Origin: Silene noctiflora
Lineage: Eukaryota > Streptophyta > Magnoliopsida > Caryophyllales > Caryophyllaceae
Direction of reading: 5' to 3'
Assembly (NCBI GenBank): GCA_009801015.1
Contig: VHZZ01001059.1
Location: forward strand, 92,169-118,207
Length of the DNA: 26,039 nucleotides
Both the position numbers and the translations under genes were made by a program. The notes beneath the pieces are model-generated. The model had not been told where the DNA came from, did no database searches, and was given only the letters and a program-made list of their open reading frames with translations. Each line of letters opens with the position of its first letter. Position 1 is the stretch's first letter. Shown piece after piece: positions 1 through 19,587 of the stretch.

Positions 1-300
1 TGTTCGGATTATCGAGGATTTTAAATTTTGAATTTCAAAAGGTAACACGGTTTTTTAAACGGTTTTGAAGCGGTTTTAATAAAATACGAAAACTAAAGTT
101 CAAATAATAAATAACCAAAATAATTTAAAAAGGGCAAAAATGTAATATTTAGGGGCGAGATGAGTAAACTTAGGGGCGATCTTTAGCAAGCCCCAAATTT
201 GGGGGCATGAATATGCATGATTTCATGTACATAATTGAATAAATCTCTAGTTGGTACTTAAATAATTGGTGTTTATTTTTTTTTTTCTTAAAAAACAATG
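1..300. other. Upstream intergenic DNA, no gene seen
   Basis: AT-rich sequence with no convincing coding frame. A short phrase (TTAGGGGCGA) occurs twice, near 150 and 171. A perfect 14-bp palindrome, CCCCAAATTTGGGG, lies at 191-204. This may be the remnant of a small repeat, but no target duplication or terminal repeat could be defined. Confidence 0.5.
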
Positions 301-314
301 ACCACCCGGCCCCC

Positions 315-323
315 TATATAAAA
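315..323 (+). promoter_or_regulatory. TATA box of the USP gene
   Basis: TATATAAAA stands in a GC-richer setting (CCCC before it, GC after it), about 307 bases before the USP start codon. The usual plant spacing puts transcription start near 345-355. That implies a 5' UTR of roughly 270 bases with CT-rich blocks at 367-400 and 537-551, which are common in plant leaders. Transcription start is inferred. Confidence 0.55.
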
Positions 324-344
324 GCAAAAGGGGGTAGTTACAAT

Positions 345-621
345 AATAGTGACCGTTAACCGGACGTCTCTCCTTTCCTCCCTCTCCTCCATCTCTCCAA
401 TCCCAGGAACTATCTCCATCCATCTTCCATTTCACCAAATCTAATCTAATCTAATTCTAAATTTAACTTAATTATTAATTAATGTAATAAAACAAAAACA
501 AAAAGAACATTCTCGAATATTCCTGAAATTCCATCGTCTTCTCTCTCTCTCACAATTTTGTCGTTCATCACCGACACACCACCGAACTCGTGAATCGCCG
601 CCGTCTAGTCGACTCACTCCT
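345..621 (+). promoter_or_regulatory. USP 5' leader with a start-stop uORF at 482-487
   Basis: The inferred leader between the TATA box and the USP start is pyrimidine-rich. It contains one upstream AUG, at 482-484, directly followed by UAA (485-487). This is a minimal start-stop element. No other ATG was found before 622. Such elements can hold ribosomes at the leader, so this one could tune USP translation. That is inference and depends on the real transcription start. Confidence 0.4.
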
Positions 622-11623
<11,002 letters not shown>

Positions 11624-11850
11624 TCAATCACCATAATTGCTTCACCTGATTCACCAGAAGTACAAATAAACATTTTACAATCACCTGTGGTCTTGTGGGT
11701 TTAGGATTTCCCACAATGATAACAAGAATGTAGTTAAAGGTGTCTTTGTAGCAGACTTGATCATTTTTTATTTTTTTTCAATTTACTTACTGTATATTAT
11801 AGTTGAGGGAGTTTTAATTATTCTCGACGATTTATAATAAAAGGCCATGA
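11624..11850 (+). terminator. USP 3' UTR with two AATAAA signals
   Basis: AT-rich sequence follows the USP stop codon. AATAAA occurs at 11665-11670 and again at 11836-11841. The second sits after T-rich stretches typical of plant far-upstream elements. The actual cleavage site cannot be told from sequence alone. Confidence 0.45.
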
Positions 11851-12168
11851 CAATTTTTGTACACATATTTGGCATTGAGTTTATCTTGTTTATGAAAGGA
11901 TTGTTTTTGAGAGGCTTTTATTAAGGTTTGTTAGGATATCAAGACCGGACTTAGGACGGTCTATACCAAGAATTTGTGAAAGTTTAATCACCCAACATTG
12001 GTTTTGAATGGAGGGTATGATTTCACGATTTAGGTGAATGATGATGACCGTCACCTCTTGCCATTAAAATGGTCCACCCTTATAATCACACAAACTAAGA
12101 TGGTGGACTCCGTTTGATTTGGAGGAAATAGGTAATTAGGAGCGTCATATGTTCACAAGGTTACTTTA
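11851..12168. other. Intergenic spacer, no gene seen
   Basis: Non-coding spacer between the USP 3' end and the SINE upstream of SOT-A. No frame, RNA gene or bounded repeat could be supported. Confidence 0.5.
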
Positions 12169-12344
12169 ATTCAAGTAAAAATCATTTTTTTTGTGCCAAC
12201 TTAGTCGCATTACAATAAAGGAGAGAGTGAATTTGAACCTGAGACTTATTGTTCACGGTAGCTCCGTCTTAACCACTTGACTAAGATATTTTTGATAGTT
12301 TTAAATGATTCGAAATTGAGACCTATTCAAGTAAAAATGATTTT
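12169..12344 (-). mobile_element. Short tRNA-derived SINE (minus strand) with 20-bp target duplications
   Basis: Flanking direct repeats at 12169-12188 and 12325-12344 (ATTCAAGTAAAAAT, C or G, ATTTT) agree at 19 of 20 bases. Between them, the minus strand holds a box A-like TAGTCAAGTGGTTAAG (plus 12268-12283), then about 30 bases on a box B-like GGTTCAAATTC (plus 12229-12239). It ends in an A-run (plus-strand T-run at 12185-12192) beside the 3' target copy. Pol III promoter order, A-tail and long target repeats together indicate LINE-driven retroposition. The insertion sits about 830 bases upstream of SOT-A. Confidence 0.7.
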
Positions 12345-12794
12345 GCATATAATGAAAAATATGTTGCTAATTCTTTTTAAGAGATACTAAAAAAAACTAA
12401 TCTACTTGAAAAATACAAAGACCACCTATGTTTTCCGTAGCCGTTTATTATTTCCGTAGCCGTTTATTATTGCTAAAAACCATTCCAGTAAATGATTTTT
12501 TTCTCTGTTGTCACTCGTATTATTTTAGGGACGGGTTTTTCACATACGGTTTTAGCCTATTACCCTTGTCATTTCTTTTCGTCGCTATCCAATTGATTTT
12601 TTTCTCCCTTCCTTCATCCCCTTAGCCACCACGTCACGAACACCAACCAACCACCTACTCCGTTTACCAACTCTGGCCAATATTATCGCCGTAAAACCTC
12701 AAATTGGCCGACTTCCTACTAAAGTGAATGTTTTTCTTTCTATCATGAAGATTGAAGCAGTGCTTTGATGTTATTCTCGACGCAATTTCCATCT
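12345..12794. other. Intergenic spacer, no gene seen
   Basis: AT-rich DNA with a short tandem phrase (TTTCCGTAGCCGTTTATTA, twice around 12432-12470) and pyrimidine-rich tracts near 12590-12660. Short frames here have no recognisable product. Confidence 0.4.
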
Positions 12795-12880
12795 CGGGTC
12801 ATTCAAAAACAGTTTCTTTGCGTTACTAACAAAAGGGTAAGACCGTGTACATTCGACCCTCCTTCCCCACTCTTTTCTTA
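12795..12880 (+). repeat. Dispersed repeat relic upstream of SOT-A
   Basis: Contains CGGGTCATTCAAAAACAG, then GGTAAGACCGTGTACATTCGACC. This order is familiar from a widespread plant repeat (recognised from memory) and is shared in inverted orientation with 1640-1770 in USP intron 2. It ends in the C-rich CCTTCCCCAC. Boundaries and class are not certain. Confidence 0.4.
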
Positions 12881-12885
12881 CAGCA

Positions 12886-12953
12886 GAATTTACAAAAGTT
12901 ATTGAGGCATTGGGATAATGAATTTACGAAAGTTATTGAGGCATTGAGATAAT
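12886..12953 (+). repeat. 34-bp tandem repeat, two copies
   Basis: GAATTTAC(A/G)AAAGTTATTGAGGC... is present at 12886-12919 and again at 12920-12953 with two differences. It lies about 150 bases upstream of the SOT-A TATA box. Confidence 0.8.
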
Positions 12954-13106
12954 GTTATTACAGGATAAATTTTTTTAATATTTACTTTAACTAGAACCAT
13001 TTTTAGAGGAAACATATTCATCGAAAAATTTACAAATACTTTTAATTAATCCAAACCCTACAACTGTCATTCCTAAAAGTGGGATCCCAACCATGATCAT
13101 GATGTG

Positions 13107-13116
13107 TATATATAAG
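13107..13116 (+). promoter_or_regulatory. TATA box of SOT-A
   Basis: TATATATAAG lies 57 bases before the first SOT-A ATG. Transcription start would fall near 13140 and give a leader of only about 30 A/C-rich bases. That makes the ATG at 13173 the first start codon met by a scanning ribosome. Confidence 0.6.
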
Positions 13117-13154
13117 TTGATTGATGTGCAGTGTGACCAAACCAAGAACATAAA

Positions 13155-13375
13155 CTAACACACACTTCCACAATGACACTAACCAAACCCCATGAAGAAG
13201 AACACAATCTAACACACACTTCCACAATAATGACACTAAACAAACCCCAAGAAAAAGAAGAAGAAGAAGAAGAAATAATGACACTAAACAAACCCCAAGA
13301 AAAAGAAGAAGAAGAAGAAGAAATAATGACACCAAACAAACCCCAAGAAAAAGAAGAAGAAAAAGAAGAAGAACA
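13155..13375 (+). repeat. Coding minisatellite that includes the initiator ATG of SOT-A
   Basis: Two sequence cassettes are repeated. A leader-plus-start phrase (CTAACACACACTTCCACAAT) occurs at 13155 and 13209. A 48-bp unit encoding M-T-L-N-K-P-Q-E-K followed by Glu codons starts at 13230, 13278 and 13326. All unit starts are in frame, so ATGs occur at residues 1, 20, 36 and 52. The GAA/GAG runs inside the units form a second, trinucleotide-level repeat. Confidence 0.9.
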
Positions 13376-14393
13376 CAAAGTAGCCTTGAAAGATGAAGTA
13401 GAAAAACTTAGGCAATGTCTTCCTAAGGCAACCTTCATGGGTACTAAATTTGAAGCCCTAAAATACCAAGGATTTTGGTGTGCTTTAGGTTCAAACCGTG
13501 TGCTTGAGCAAATCCTTACTTTCCAAAGACACTTTCAAGCTAAAGACACCGACTTAATCATTGCTAGCCTCCCTAAAACCGGCACTACTTGGCTCAAATC
13601 CTTACTATATTCTGTCGTTAATCGTGTCGATTTCAAGCCTACTCAAAGCCCTTTACTTACCCATAATCCTCATGAACTTGTGTACCATCTAGAAATAAGT
13701 GTGTATGGTGAACACCTTGCTTACCCTAACCACCACCAACTTGATGAGCTTCCCTCGCCGAGGCTGCTACACACCCACTTGCCTTATGACTCCTTACCGG
13801 AGTCAATAAGGTCGTCTAAGAGTAAGATTTTGTACATTGGGAGAAACCCTATGGACACGTTCGTGTCCCATTGGCATTTCTTCCCGAAAATGATGAAGAA
13901 AATGTCGATAAATGAAGATTTTAAGGTCCCTAGTATAGAGGAATATTTTGAAGAGTTTTGTCAAGGGAAGATCCTATGTGGACCCTTTTTCGAACATGTT
14001 CTAGGGTATTGGAAACAAAGCCTAGAGCTACCGGATAAGGTGTTGTTTCTCAAGTACGAGGATTTGAAGGACGATCCTATCGTTCATTTAAACAAGTTGG
14101 CTGAATTTGTGGGTGTGCCATTTACTCCCCAAGAGGAAAGTGATGGTGTTTTAAAGGAGATAATTGAATTGTGTAGCATTAATAATCTTAAGGAATTGGA
14201 GGTTAATAAGAGTGGGATCATGAACAAGGTTATTGATAACAAGACCTTCTTTAGGAAAGGTGAAGTGGGTGATTGGACCAACTATTTCAATTCTACCATG
14301 GAAGAAAGGATGAAAAAACTCATGGAAAATTATTTGGATGGTGTTGGTTTGTCCTTCAAACTGGGCACAAATTCCTGTTTACAACCGTTGTAA
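13173..14393 (+). CDS. Cytosolic sulfotransferase SOT-A, 406 aa, repeat-extended N-terminus
   Basis: A soluble PAPS-dependent sulfotransferase that would transfer sulfate to a hydroxyl of a small metabolite (flavonoid, steroid, jasmonate and similar in this family); the substrate cannot be told. The 5'-phosphosulfate loop PKTGTTW is at 134-140. The catalytic His is H202 in THLPY. R224 and S232 in RNPMDTFVS bind the 3'-phosphate. The C-terminal RKGEVGDW is at 361-368. Intronless, as many plant SOTs are. Residues 1-51 are made of Met-Thr-Leu-Asn-Lys-Pro repeats with Glu runs, so the protein is longer than the usual 320-350 aa. Translation could also begin at M20, M36 or M52. The GxxGxxK motif carries Thr369 where Lys is usual. 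Residues 399-406 and the stop come from a MITE end. Convergent with and related to SOT-B. The frame is intact and the gene is probably functional. Confidence 0.92.
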   Translation: MTLTKPHEEEHNLTHTSTIMTLNKPQEKEEEEEEIMTLNKPQEKEEEEEEIMTPNKPQEKEEEKEEEHKVALKDEVEKLRQCLPKATFMGTKFEALKYQGFWCALGSNRVLEQILTFQRHFQAKDTDLIIASLPKTGTTWLKSLLYSVVNRVDFKPTQSPLLTHNPHELVYHLEISVYGEHLAYPNHHQLDELPSPRLLHTHLPYDSLPESIRSSKSKILYIGRNPMDTFVSHWHFFPKMMKKMSINEDFKVPSIEEYFEEFCQGKILCGPFFEHVLGYWKQSLELPDKVLFLKYEDLKDDPIVHLNKLAEFVGVPFTPQEESDGVLKEIIELCSINNLKELEVNKSGIMNKVIDNKTFFRKGEVGDWTNYFNSTMEERMKKLMENYLDGVGLSFKLGTNSCLQPL

Positions 14394-14462
14394 ATGAGAA
14401 TAATTTACAACGAGAGTGTAAAACTATGTAAATCAACGCTTTTCTTTGGGGCGATGGTGCCT
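14366..14462 (+). mobile_element. Left part of a Mutator-like MITE fused to the 3' end of SOT-A
   Basis: From CACAAATTC at 14366 the sequence follows the left end of the MITE at 19597. There are 3 mismatches in the first 47 bases, and the likeness continues through GGGGCGATGGTGCC (14446-14459; GGGGTGATAGTGCT in the sister copy). It includes the terminal repeat TGTTTACAACCGTTGTAA, which here encodes Cys-Leu-Gln-Pro-Leu-stop. The right end of the element is not recognisable downstream, so this copy is truncated or eroded. Confidence 0.75.
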
Positions 14463-14522
14463 AACTATTTTTTCTTTTTTTCTTTTTTGTTTTTAATGAG
14501 GTGTGAATGTCGTCGTCAGTGT

Positions 14523-14528
14523 AATAAA
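14523..14528 (+). terminator. Candidate poly(A) signal of SOT-A
   Basis: AATAAA, 130 bases after the SOT-A stop codon and downstream of the MITE-derived stretch. Nothing else supports its use. Confidence 0.35.
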
Positions 14529-16531
14529 CAAATTACAACGTGTGATTTTAAGTTGGGTGTTCTAAGATTTGATTTGGGTATTGTAGTAACAAGATTGTCT
14601 TTAGGCATTGTGATCGAGATCGTGATATGTAATGAGATTATAGCTAGAGTGTATTTCTTAAAAATGGATTTTATATTAGTTTGAATTAATAGTTTTGTTG
14701 GATTTAAAAATATTTTGTTGGTTTCATATATATAAAAGTATAAAACTGTGGTTGTTTTGTATAACCGGTTACATTTAAGTGCAATCAGGTCCGGGAGCAA
14801 TCTCGGGTCATTATGATGAGTTCGTAGGTGTGGATTGAGTACCCTTTTACAATTTTCGTTGCTTGTTGATCTAAGAAAACAAAGTATCAGTATTGAGTAC
14901 TTGACAATTTGTACAAACAAAATGAAAGCAACAACGGGAAGTAATAGGAAAATCTTTTGTAGTCTTATGAAAGTAATCGTGAATATGTATAAACATAAGA
15001 GACTATAGGTTGAGTTTTGCATTCGCGGAAATGTGGACGATTATATTCGACAAGAACGAAAACAAAGCAAATTTAAGAGAAACATCCGTCTTCTGAGGTA
15101 GAATGGTAGATGTACGTGCGGCAATCCTGCATCGCGGTGCAATTGGTTTGCAATGCAGTCTGGGTTACGCACGCATGCAACAAGCTACCTTATGTTACTC
15201 AGTTTCAATTGATGAGTTTTTGTGTAATTGCGGGCGATGAAAAAATTCAAAAAATTTAGTTAAAATTCCGATTTTCTTTTTTCAATTTTACATTACGACT
15301 TAATTTTCACTCCCTAATCGTAAATCGTGGTAAGGATCAAAATACTTTTAAAAAGAACGTTTTTGTTGCGCTAATGGATCAGTGATTATTCAAGTCATAA
15401 ATTTGGCGCTTTAATGTGCATTCGGATGTATAACAAAACTTTTGTACGATAATAGAAGTACAAATTGTATAACAGCACATATAATCTGATGAATGAGGAT
15501 AGTAATAAACGGGGTGTCTAAGGCCATAGAGACAACCACGGGCGTGGGAACCGGGCTTCCGCTTTTAATCACCGAATTACAAACTTTTATTAATGAATGA
15601 AATTCAATACAATTAAACATCCAACTATAATATAGTTGTCCATGCCCCGATAATAATAAATGGAAATTCCGTATAAATGATTACAGATAATATACAAGCA
15701 AGCAAGGATGATTTGTGTAAAGAATTAGACGAAGATGGAGCTGATTATTAGTAGTACATAAGAGCAATCAAGGATGTTGCGATAAGAAAGTGAAACAGTG
15801 CGCCATGCATGCAGTAGAAACACCAACGTGCCGTCATGGCTTACAACTCTTCATGCTTAAACTTTTTTAATACTTCATTCATGCTTCTGTTAGTTATAAT
15901 GCTAAATTGTCTACAACTTTTCGTGGACATAAACTACATTGTTAATTTGTGGTCCTAACATTTTATTGAACTTCATAATTTAATCATCTCGATTATTTAT
16001 TTACCTTTAATTTTAACATAAATAAATATGACGCTAAAATAGAAAAGTGAAATAGTGCGCCATGAATGCATTATTATGCATACGTTTGAGTGTGTTGGCA
16101 TGGATACAATCACACAACTATGTTATGGTCTACAACTCGTCCCGATTTCATACATGCTTACCGTAACTTTTTTATTCGTTTCCATTATTAACTTGAAATA
16201 TTTTACTTTGATGTTTCATAAATTAGCATTTAATTGCATAGTCATACTTTATCTATATAGTGTTATATAAACTCTATATATGATAATGGCTAATTTTTGG
16301 GAGTTGCGATCAAGTTTCCTATTAGTTGTCTATTTGTGTTTGTATTAGTAATAACTTGTTGGTTTCCTAACTAGTAACCTTAGAAGACAAACACCTTGCC
16401 GATCCACATGAATAAACCGATGAGATCATGTTAGGGTGCAAACACCTTCCCAAATCGGTTGAATAAAGATGGAAGATTATCTTTATAAGTGTCCCCAAAT
16501 ATAATAGTACGACTCCTTTTGGGAAGGAGCC
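14529..16531. other. Intergenic DNA after SOT-A, no gene seen
   Basis: AT-rich sequence with no recognisable protein; the short frames here have unlikely composition. A diverged direct duplication at 15787 and 16044 is listed separately. The stretch 16300-16530 looks like part of an old retroelement, interrupted by the MITE at 16535, but no pair of LTRs is visible. Confidence 0.45.
15787..16170 (+). repeat. Diverged direct repeat, spacing about 257 bp
   Basis: AAAGTGAAACAGTGCGCCAT at 15787 returns as AAAGTGAAATAGTGCGCCAT at 16044. Later landmarks follow in order: CATGGCTTACAACTC against TATGGTCTACAACTC, and TTCATGCTT against TACATGCTTACC. Similarity is patchy beyond the first 25 bases. It reads as an old local duplication. 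Confidence 0.5.
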
Positions 16532-16534
16532 TAA

Positions 16535-16856
16535 GGGTGTGTTTGGATAGAAAAAGTGGAGGGAAAGGGAGGGGAGGGGGAAGGAGGGAAGAGAAAGGGA
16601 GGTAAGGGAAGGGGAGGGCTAATGAGATTTGGGTGTTTGGATACAATTTCCTTCCAAATCTTGCCTCTTGTGAAGAGATTTTGATTTGCCTTGGAGGAGG
16701 GAAAATAGATCCCTCCAAATCTCTCCCCCTCCATTTCCCTCAACCCCTTATCTGCTATCCAAACAAGAGATTTTATATCACTTACTCTCCCTCCCTTTCT
16801 TTTCCCTCCAAACCCCTCTATCCAAACACACCAAACCCCTCTATCCAAACACACAC
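16535..16856. mobile_element. Tourist-like (PIF/Harbinger) MITE, 322 bp, TAA target duplication
   Basis: Terminal inverted repeats are GGGTGTGTTTGGATAG at the left and CTATCCAAACACACAC at the right, differing at one base. They are flanked by TAA at 16532-16534 and 16857-16859, the 3-bp target typical of Tourist elements. The arms are G-rich on the left and C-rich on the right, so the whole element can fold back. The right terminus is duplicated in tandem (CCCTCTATCCAAACACAC appears twice, near 16815 and 16837). Confidence 0.85.
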
Positions 16857-18140
16857 TAAGAGTAAATCCGTGAGGGCTTAGCCCAAAACGGACAGTATCG
16901 TACTATTATGAACACTAGACACCAATGCAGCACTTCCGCACAACAGATTATATGAAATACTCTCCGTTCTTTATCCTCTGTATTTTACAATGAATAACGT
17001 CAGAAATTATACATGTCACCGACTGAATAGTTGGATGAGATTATCAAAGTGGAAAGTAGGCGGCCGACGTTTAGGGCATTAGTGTCTATTTAAGAACACA
17101 ATCAGCATCATAATCACAATCACTAATAATAATAATAATTTGGGACAAGATGGATGACTTTATTGAAAACACATGGTGTTATTCATTTGCTCCATCTTAT
17201 AATTTGTGAATGAAAAGTGTCGCCATGCAATAATGAGACATGCAAATTACCCACCAATTTCAAAAAGAGTGAATTATGAGGACATGCAATTATCTCAATC
17301 ATATCGTAAGTCACTTGAATTGACTTTAATTTACTACTTTAGCCTTTTACCCGGCCAACTTGAGTTAAAGCACACCACATTACAAGATAGTACAACTCAA
17401 TCAGGGTAAAAAGGAACGGTTAAAAACCAAAAATATAAAGAAAGTGGACCCACCATTCAGGAACTAATAATGAATCACTAATCATCTCAAGACTATTCAC
17501 TCCTTCTCCTTCTCCTTGAGACGGATCTTGTGTGACTATTTTTATGATAAAATGTAACCGTTTAAATTGAATCATAAAGAAAGAGAGAGCTGCTGATAAT
17601 GAATAAGGTTAATCATGACAAGAGATACTGCATGAATACGATGACATGATGTAGTTAGAGGATATAATTAAAATGAATCTTTTTCAATTTCTTAGTAATA
17701 CATACACCGTGCAGTGGTGTTCCTGAGTTATTGCATGCTATAAAGATAAAGTGAAAGAGTTGACATAATTGTAACTTGGTTGGCCATCATTTTGACGGGT
17801 TAAATATGGAGTTATGGACCATTAGATAACACCACTAGGGTGTGAATGTGACGGGTTAAATATGGAGTTATGGGTAATGATTATCGGAATAGTGGAAAAA
17901 TGAAACAAGATTGGTTATTAGTGGTGGTCATAAAGGGTGGAATCCTCGTGTGTCCCTATTTCCATCTTCAACCAACATCACTTTCCTTCACTTTTTTTAA
18001 TTCATTTAGGTTTTGTTACCCTAATTAATAACAATATAATTAGCTCCATCACAACCAAACCTTGAGAGTAAACACAAATTCTTATTTAAGACGTAAGTAT
18101 CCATCTTGAACTTAGTTAAAACGGGTCAAATAGCATAGAT
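16857..18140. other. Intergenic DNA, no gene seen
   Basis: Begins with GTGAGGGCTTAGCCCAAAACGG, a phrase reminiscent of plant LTR retroelement ends, so the Tourist-like MITE may have landed in a retroelement relic. An AAT microsatellite is near 17124. An exact 25-bp direct repeat (TGACGGGTTAAATATGG...) is at 17793-17817 and 17849-17873. No coding region was supported. Confidence 0.45.
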
Positions 18141-18214
18141 AAGACAAAAGCAGAATTGCCCGGGGGGATTCAACCCCCTCGTGATCAAAAAAAAAAAGAA
18201 GACAAAAACAGAAT
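18141..18214 (+). mobile_element. Tiny poly(A)-tailed retro-insertion with 16-bp target duplications
   Basis: AAGACAAAAGCAGAAT (18141-18156) is repeated as AAGACAAAAACAGAAT (18199-18214) with one mismatch. The 42 bases between hold a GC-rich piece (GGGGGGATTCAACCCCC, self-complementary and like a tRNA T-arm or box B region) that ends in a run of 11-12 A. Target repeats and an A-tail point to LINE-type retroposition of a very short RNA or a 5'-truncated SINE. Confidence 0.6.
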
Positions 18215-19486
18215 GCTTAGAAATTAGCAAAATTAAAACTTGTCTTATATATCTATGCAAATAAAATGTTATTTGGCCCATTTTAACATTAAGATAGATA
18301 TATATCCATCTTAAGATAAACTAATTCAACGGTATATATGGTGTATTGAGATGAAAATTGACTTCGTTTATTTCATTTTAGTAAACAGAGGTACTTTTAG
18401 TCTCAACTGTTTCATAATTAACCGATTTTTGTGTCATTATTATTGATAGTGTTTGGAAAGACCAAACTTATTTCAATTTCTTGATTTTAGTTGTAAAATT
18501 ATGTTCTGATTCAGTGTCAAATCCAATTTCATATATAAAATGTTTGATGATCAAGTGGAGATAAGTTCTAAATTTTAGTTTTTTAATGATGTTTGTAAAA
18601 CTTATGGATTGTAGATTGGGATAATTGGCGAGGCCAAGTAATTGAGTCTAATTTCGATTTCAAATTTTGAGGTTTTTAGGTAATTTAGCTAACTCAATAA
18701 CAAAAATTGAGTAGCTAGGTTCAAACTTCAAAGTGAGATGTGAGAGATTTATATTAGCAAAATAGCATCGTAATATAAAGACGGTGAATTTCAAGGGTCA
18801 TAAAACTAGCTAGCTATAGATTCCTAAACACGGCTTTACCGAATTATTTGTCGTATGTATAGTACATTCGAAATGAAGTTTTGGTTCAAAGTACATATAT
18901 CAGATCGGGTTTCTCATAATTATGCGCTAAGACGATAATAATGCGACCGGTGTTAGTAGCTGGAATTACATAAGAAGATAGTTAGAAGGTGATAAGTTTC
19001 ACATCTTGCGACTCCTAGACAACTGCCCTATTTAATCTAAATGAGTGAGATATGAATGCTATTTTAACTACGCCGTATAAGATTATGATTTTAGTTCAAT
19101 CAATCTAAGATAAGTTATGAATAAAGGTAGTTTTAGGGTGTAATTAATATGGTTAATAATTTTTCAACTTATTTATGTCTCACCCTAATACTTTGTCAGT
19201 GTCTATTTAATTTCCAATTGTGAATATATATCCATAGCTTATAGGCTTATAGCTGAATTTAGTTTTTTTGGAATCAAATAACATTCTAATGATATTTGAT
19301 CAACCATTTTCAAGAATTGAAACAAGTATTTAAGGTAGAGGCGGTGCTGCTGCTTGACGTCGTTCGATAATGTCTTCCAATTAATTTAATGAACATCAAG
19401 TTTCAATTTCACAAATTCGGTGTTTTAATTTATGATCTTGACGTATAAATGTACAATGTAGAAATGTTTGGAGAATCACCATATAT
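18215..19486. other. Intergenic DNA, no gene seen
   Basis: AT-rich sequence with no recognisable coding frame, RNA gene or bounded repeat. Confidence 0.45.
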
Positions 19487-19582
19487 ACTCCCCATCTTAG
19501 TCATTTGTTCACATTTGATTAAAATACGTCACACAAAGAGTAAAAAGATAAATGATTCCAATGAAATAAACAACTAAGCAAT
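19487..19582. mobile_element. Stowaway-like MITE remnant
   Basis: Starts ACTCCCCATCTTAGTCATTTG, close to the ACTCCCTCCGTCC(T/C)AGTCA ends of plant Stowaway elements, followed by family-like text (GATTAAAATACGTCACAC). The right end, near AAACAACTAAG, resembles the reverse complement of the left end but is eroded. It lies just before the Mutator-like MITE. Confidence 0.4.
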
Positions 19583-19587
19583 GATGA

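Noticed and set aside
13042..13438. Minus-strand frames rich in Ser, Phe and Leu opposite the SOT-A start
   Set aside because: They are the antisense reading of the GAA-rich minisatellite, and their repeated Leu/Ser blocks mirror the repeat units.
14516..15022. 168-codon minus-strand frame downstream of SOT-A
   Set aside because: Composition (Ile, Thr, Leu, Lys, Asn-rich) fits translated AT-rich non-coding DNA. No domain, no promoter and no splice context.
15080..15185. Possible tRNA-like or structured RNA with several short inverted repeats
   Set aside because: No acceptor stem, anticodon arm and T-arm could be arranged with proper spacing. The short inverted repeats seem coincidental.
16431..16881. 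Several frames rich in Pro, Ser and Lys around 16431-16881
   Set aside because: They are readings of the G-rich/C-rich arms of the Tourist-like MITE on either strand, not genes.
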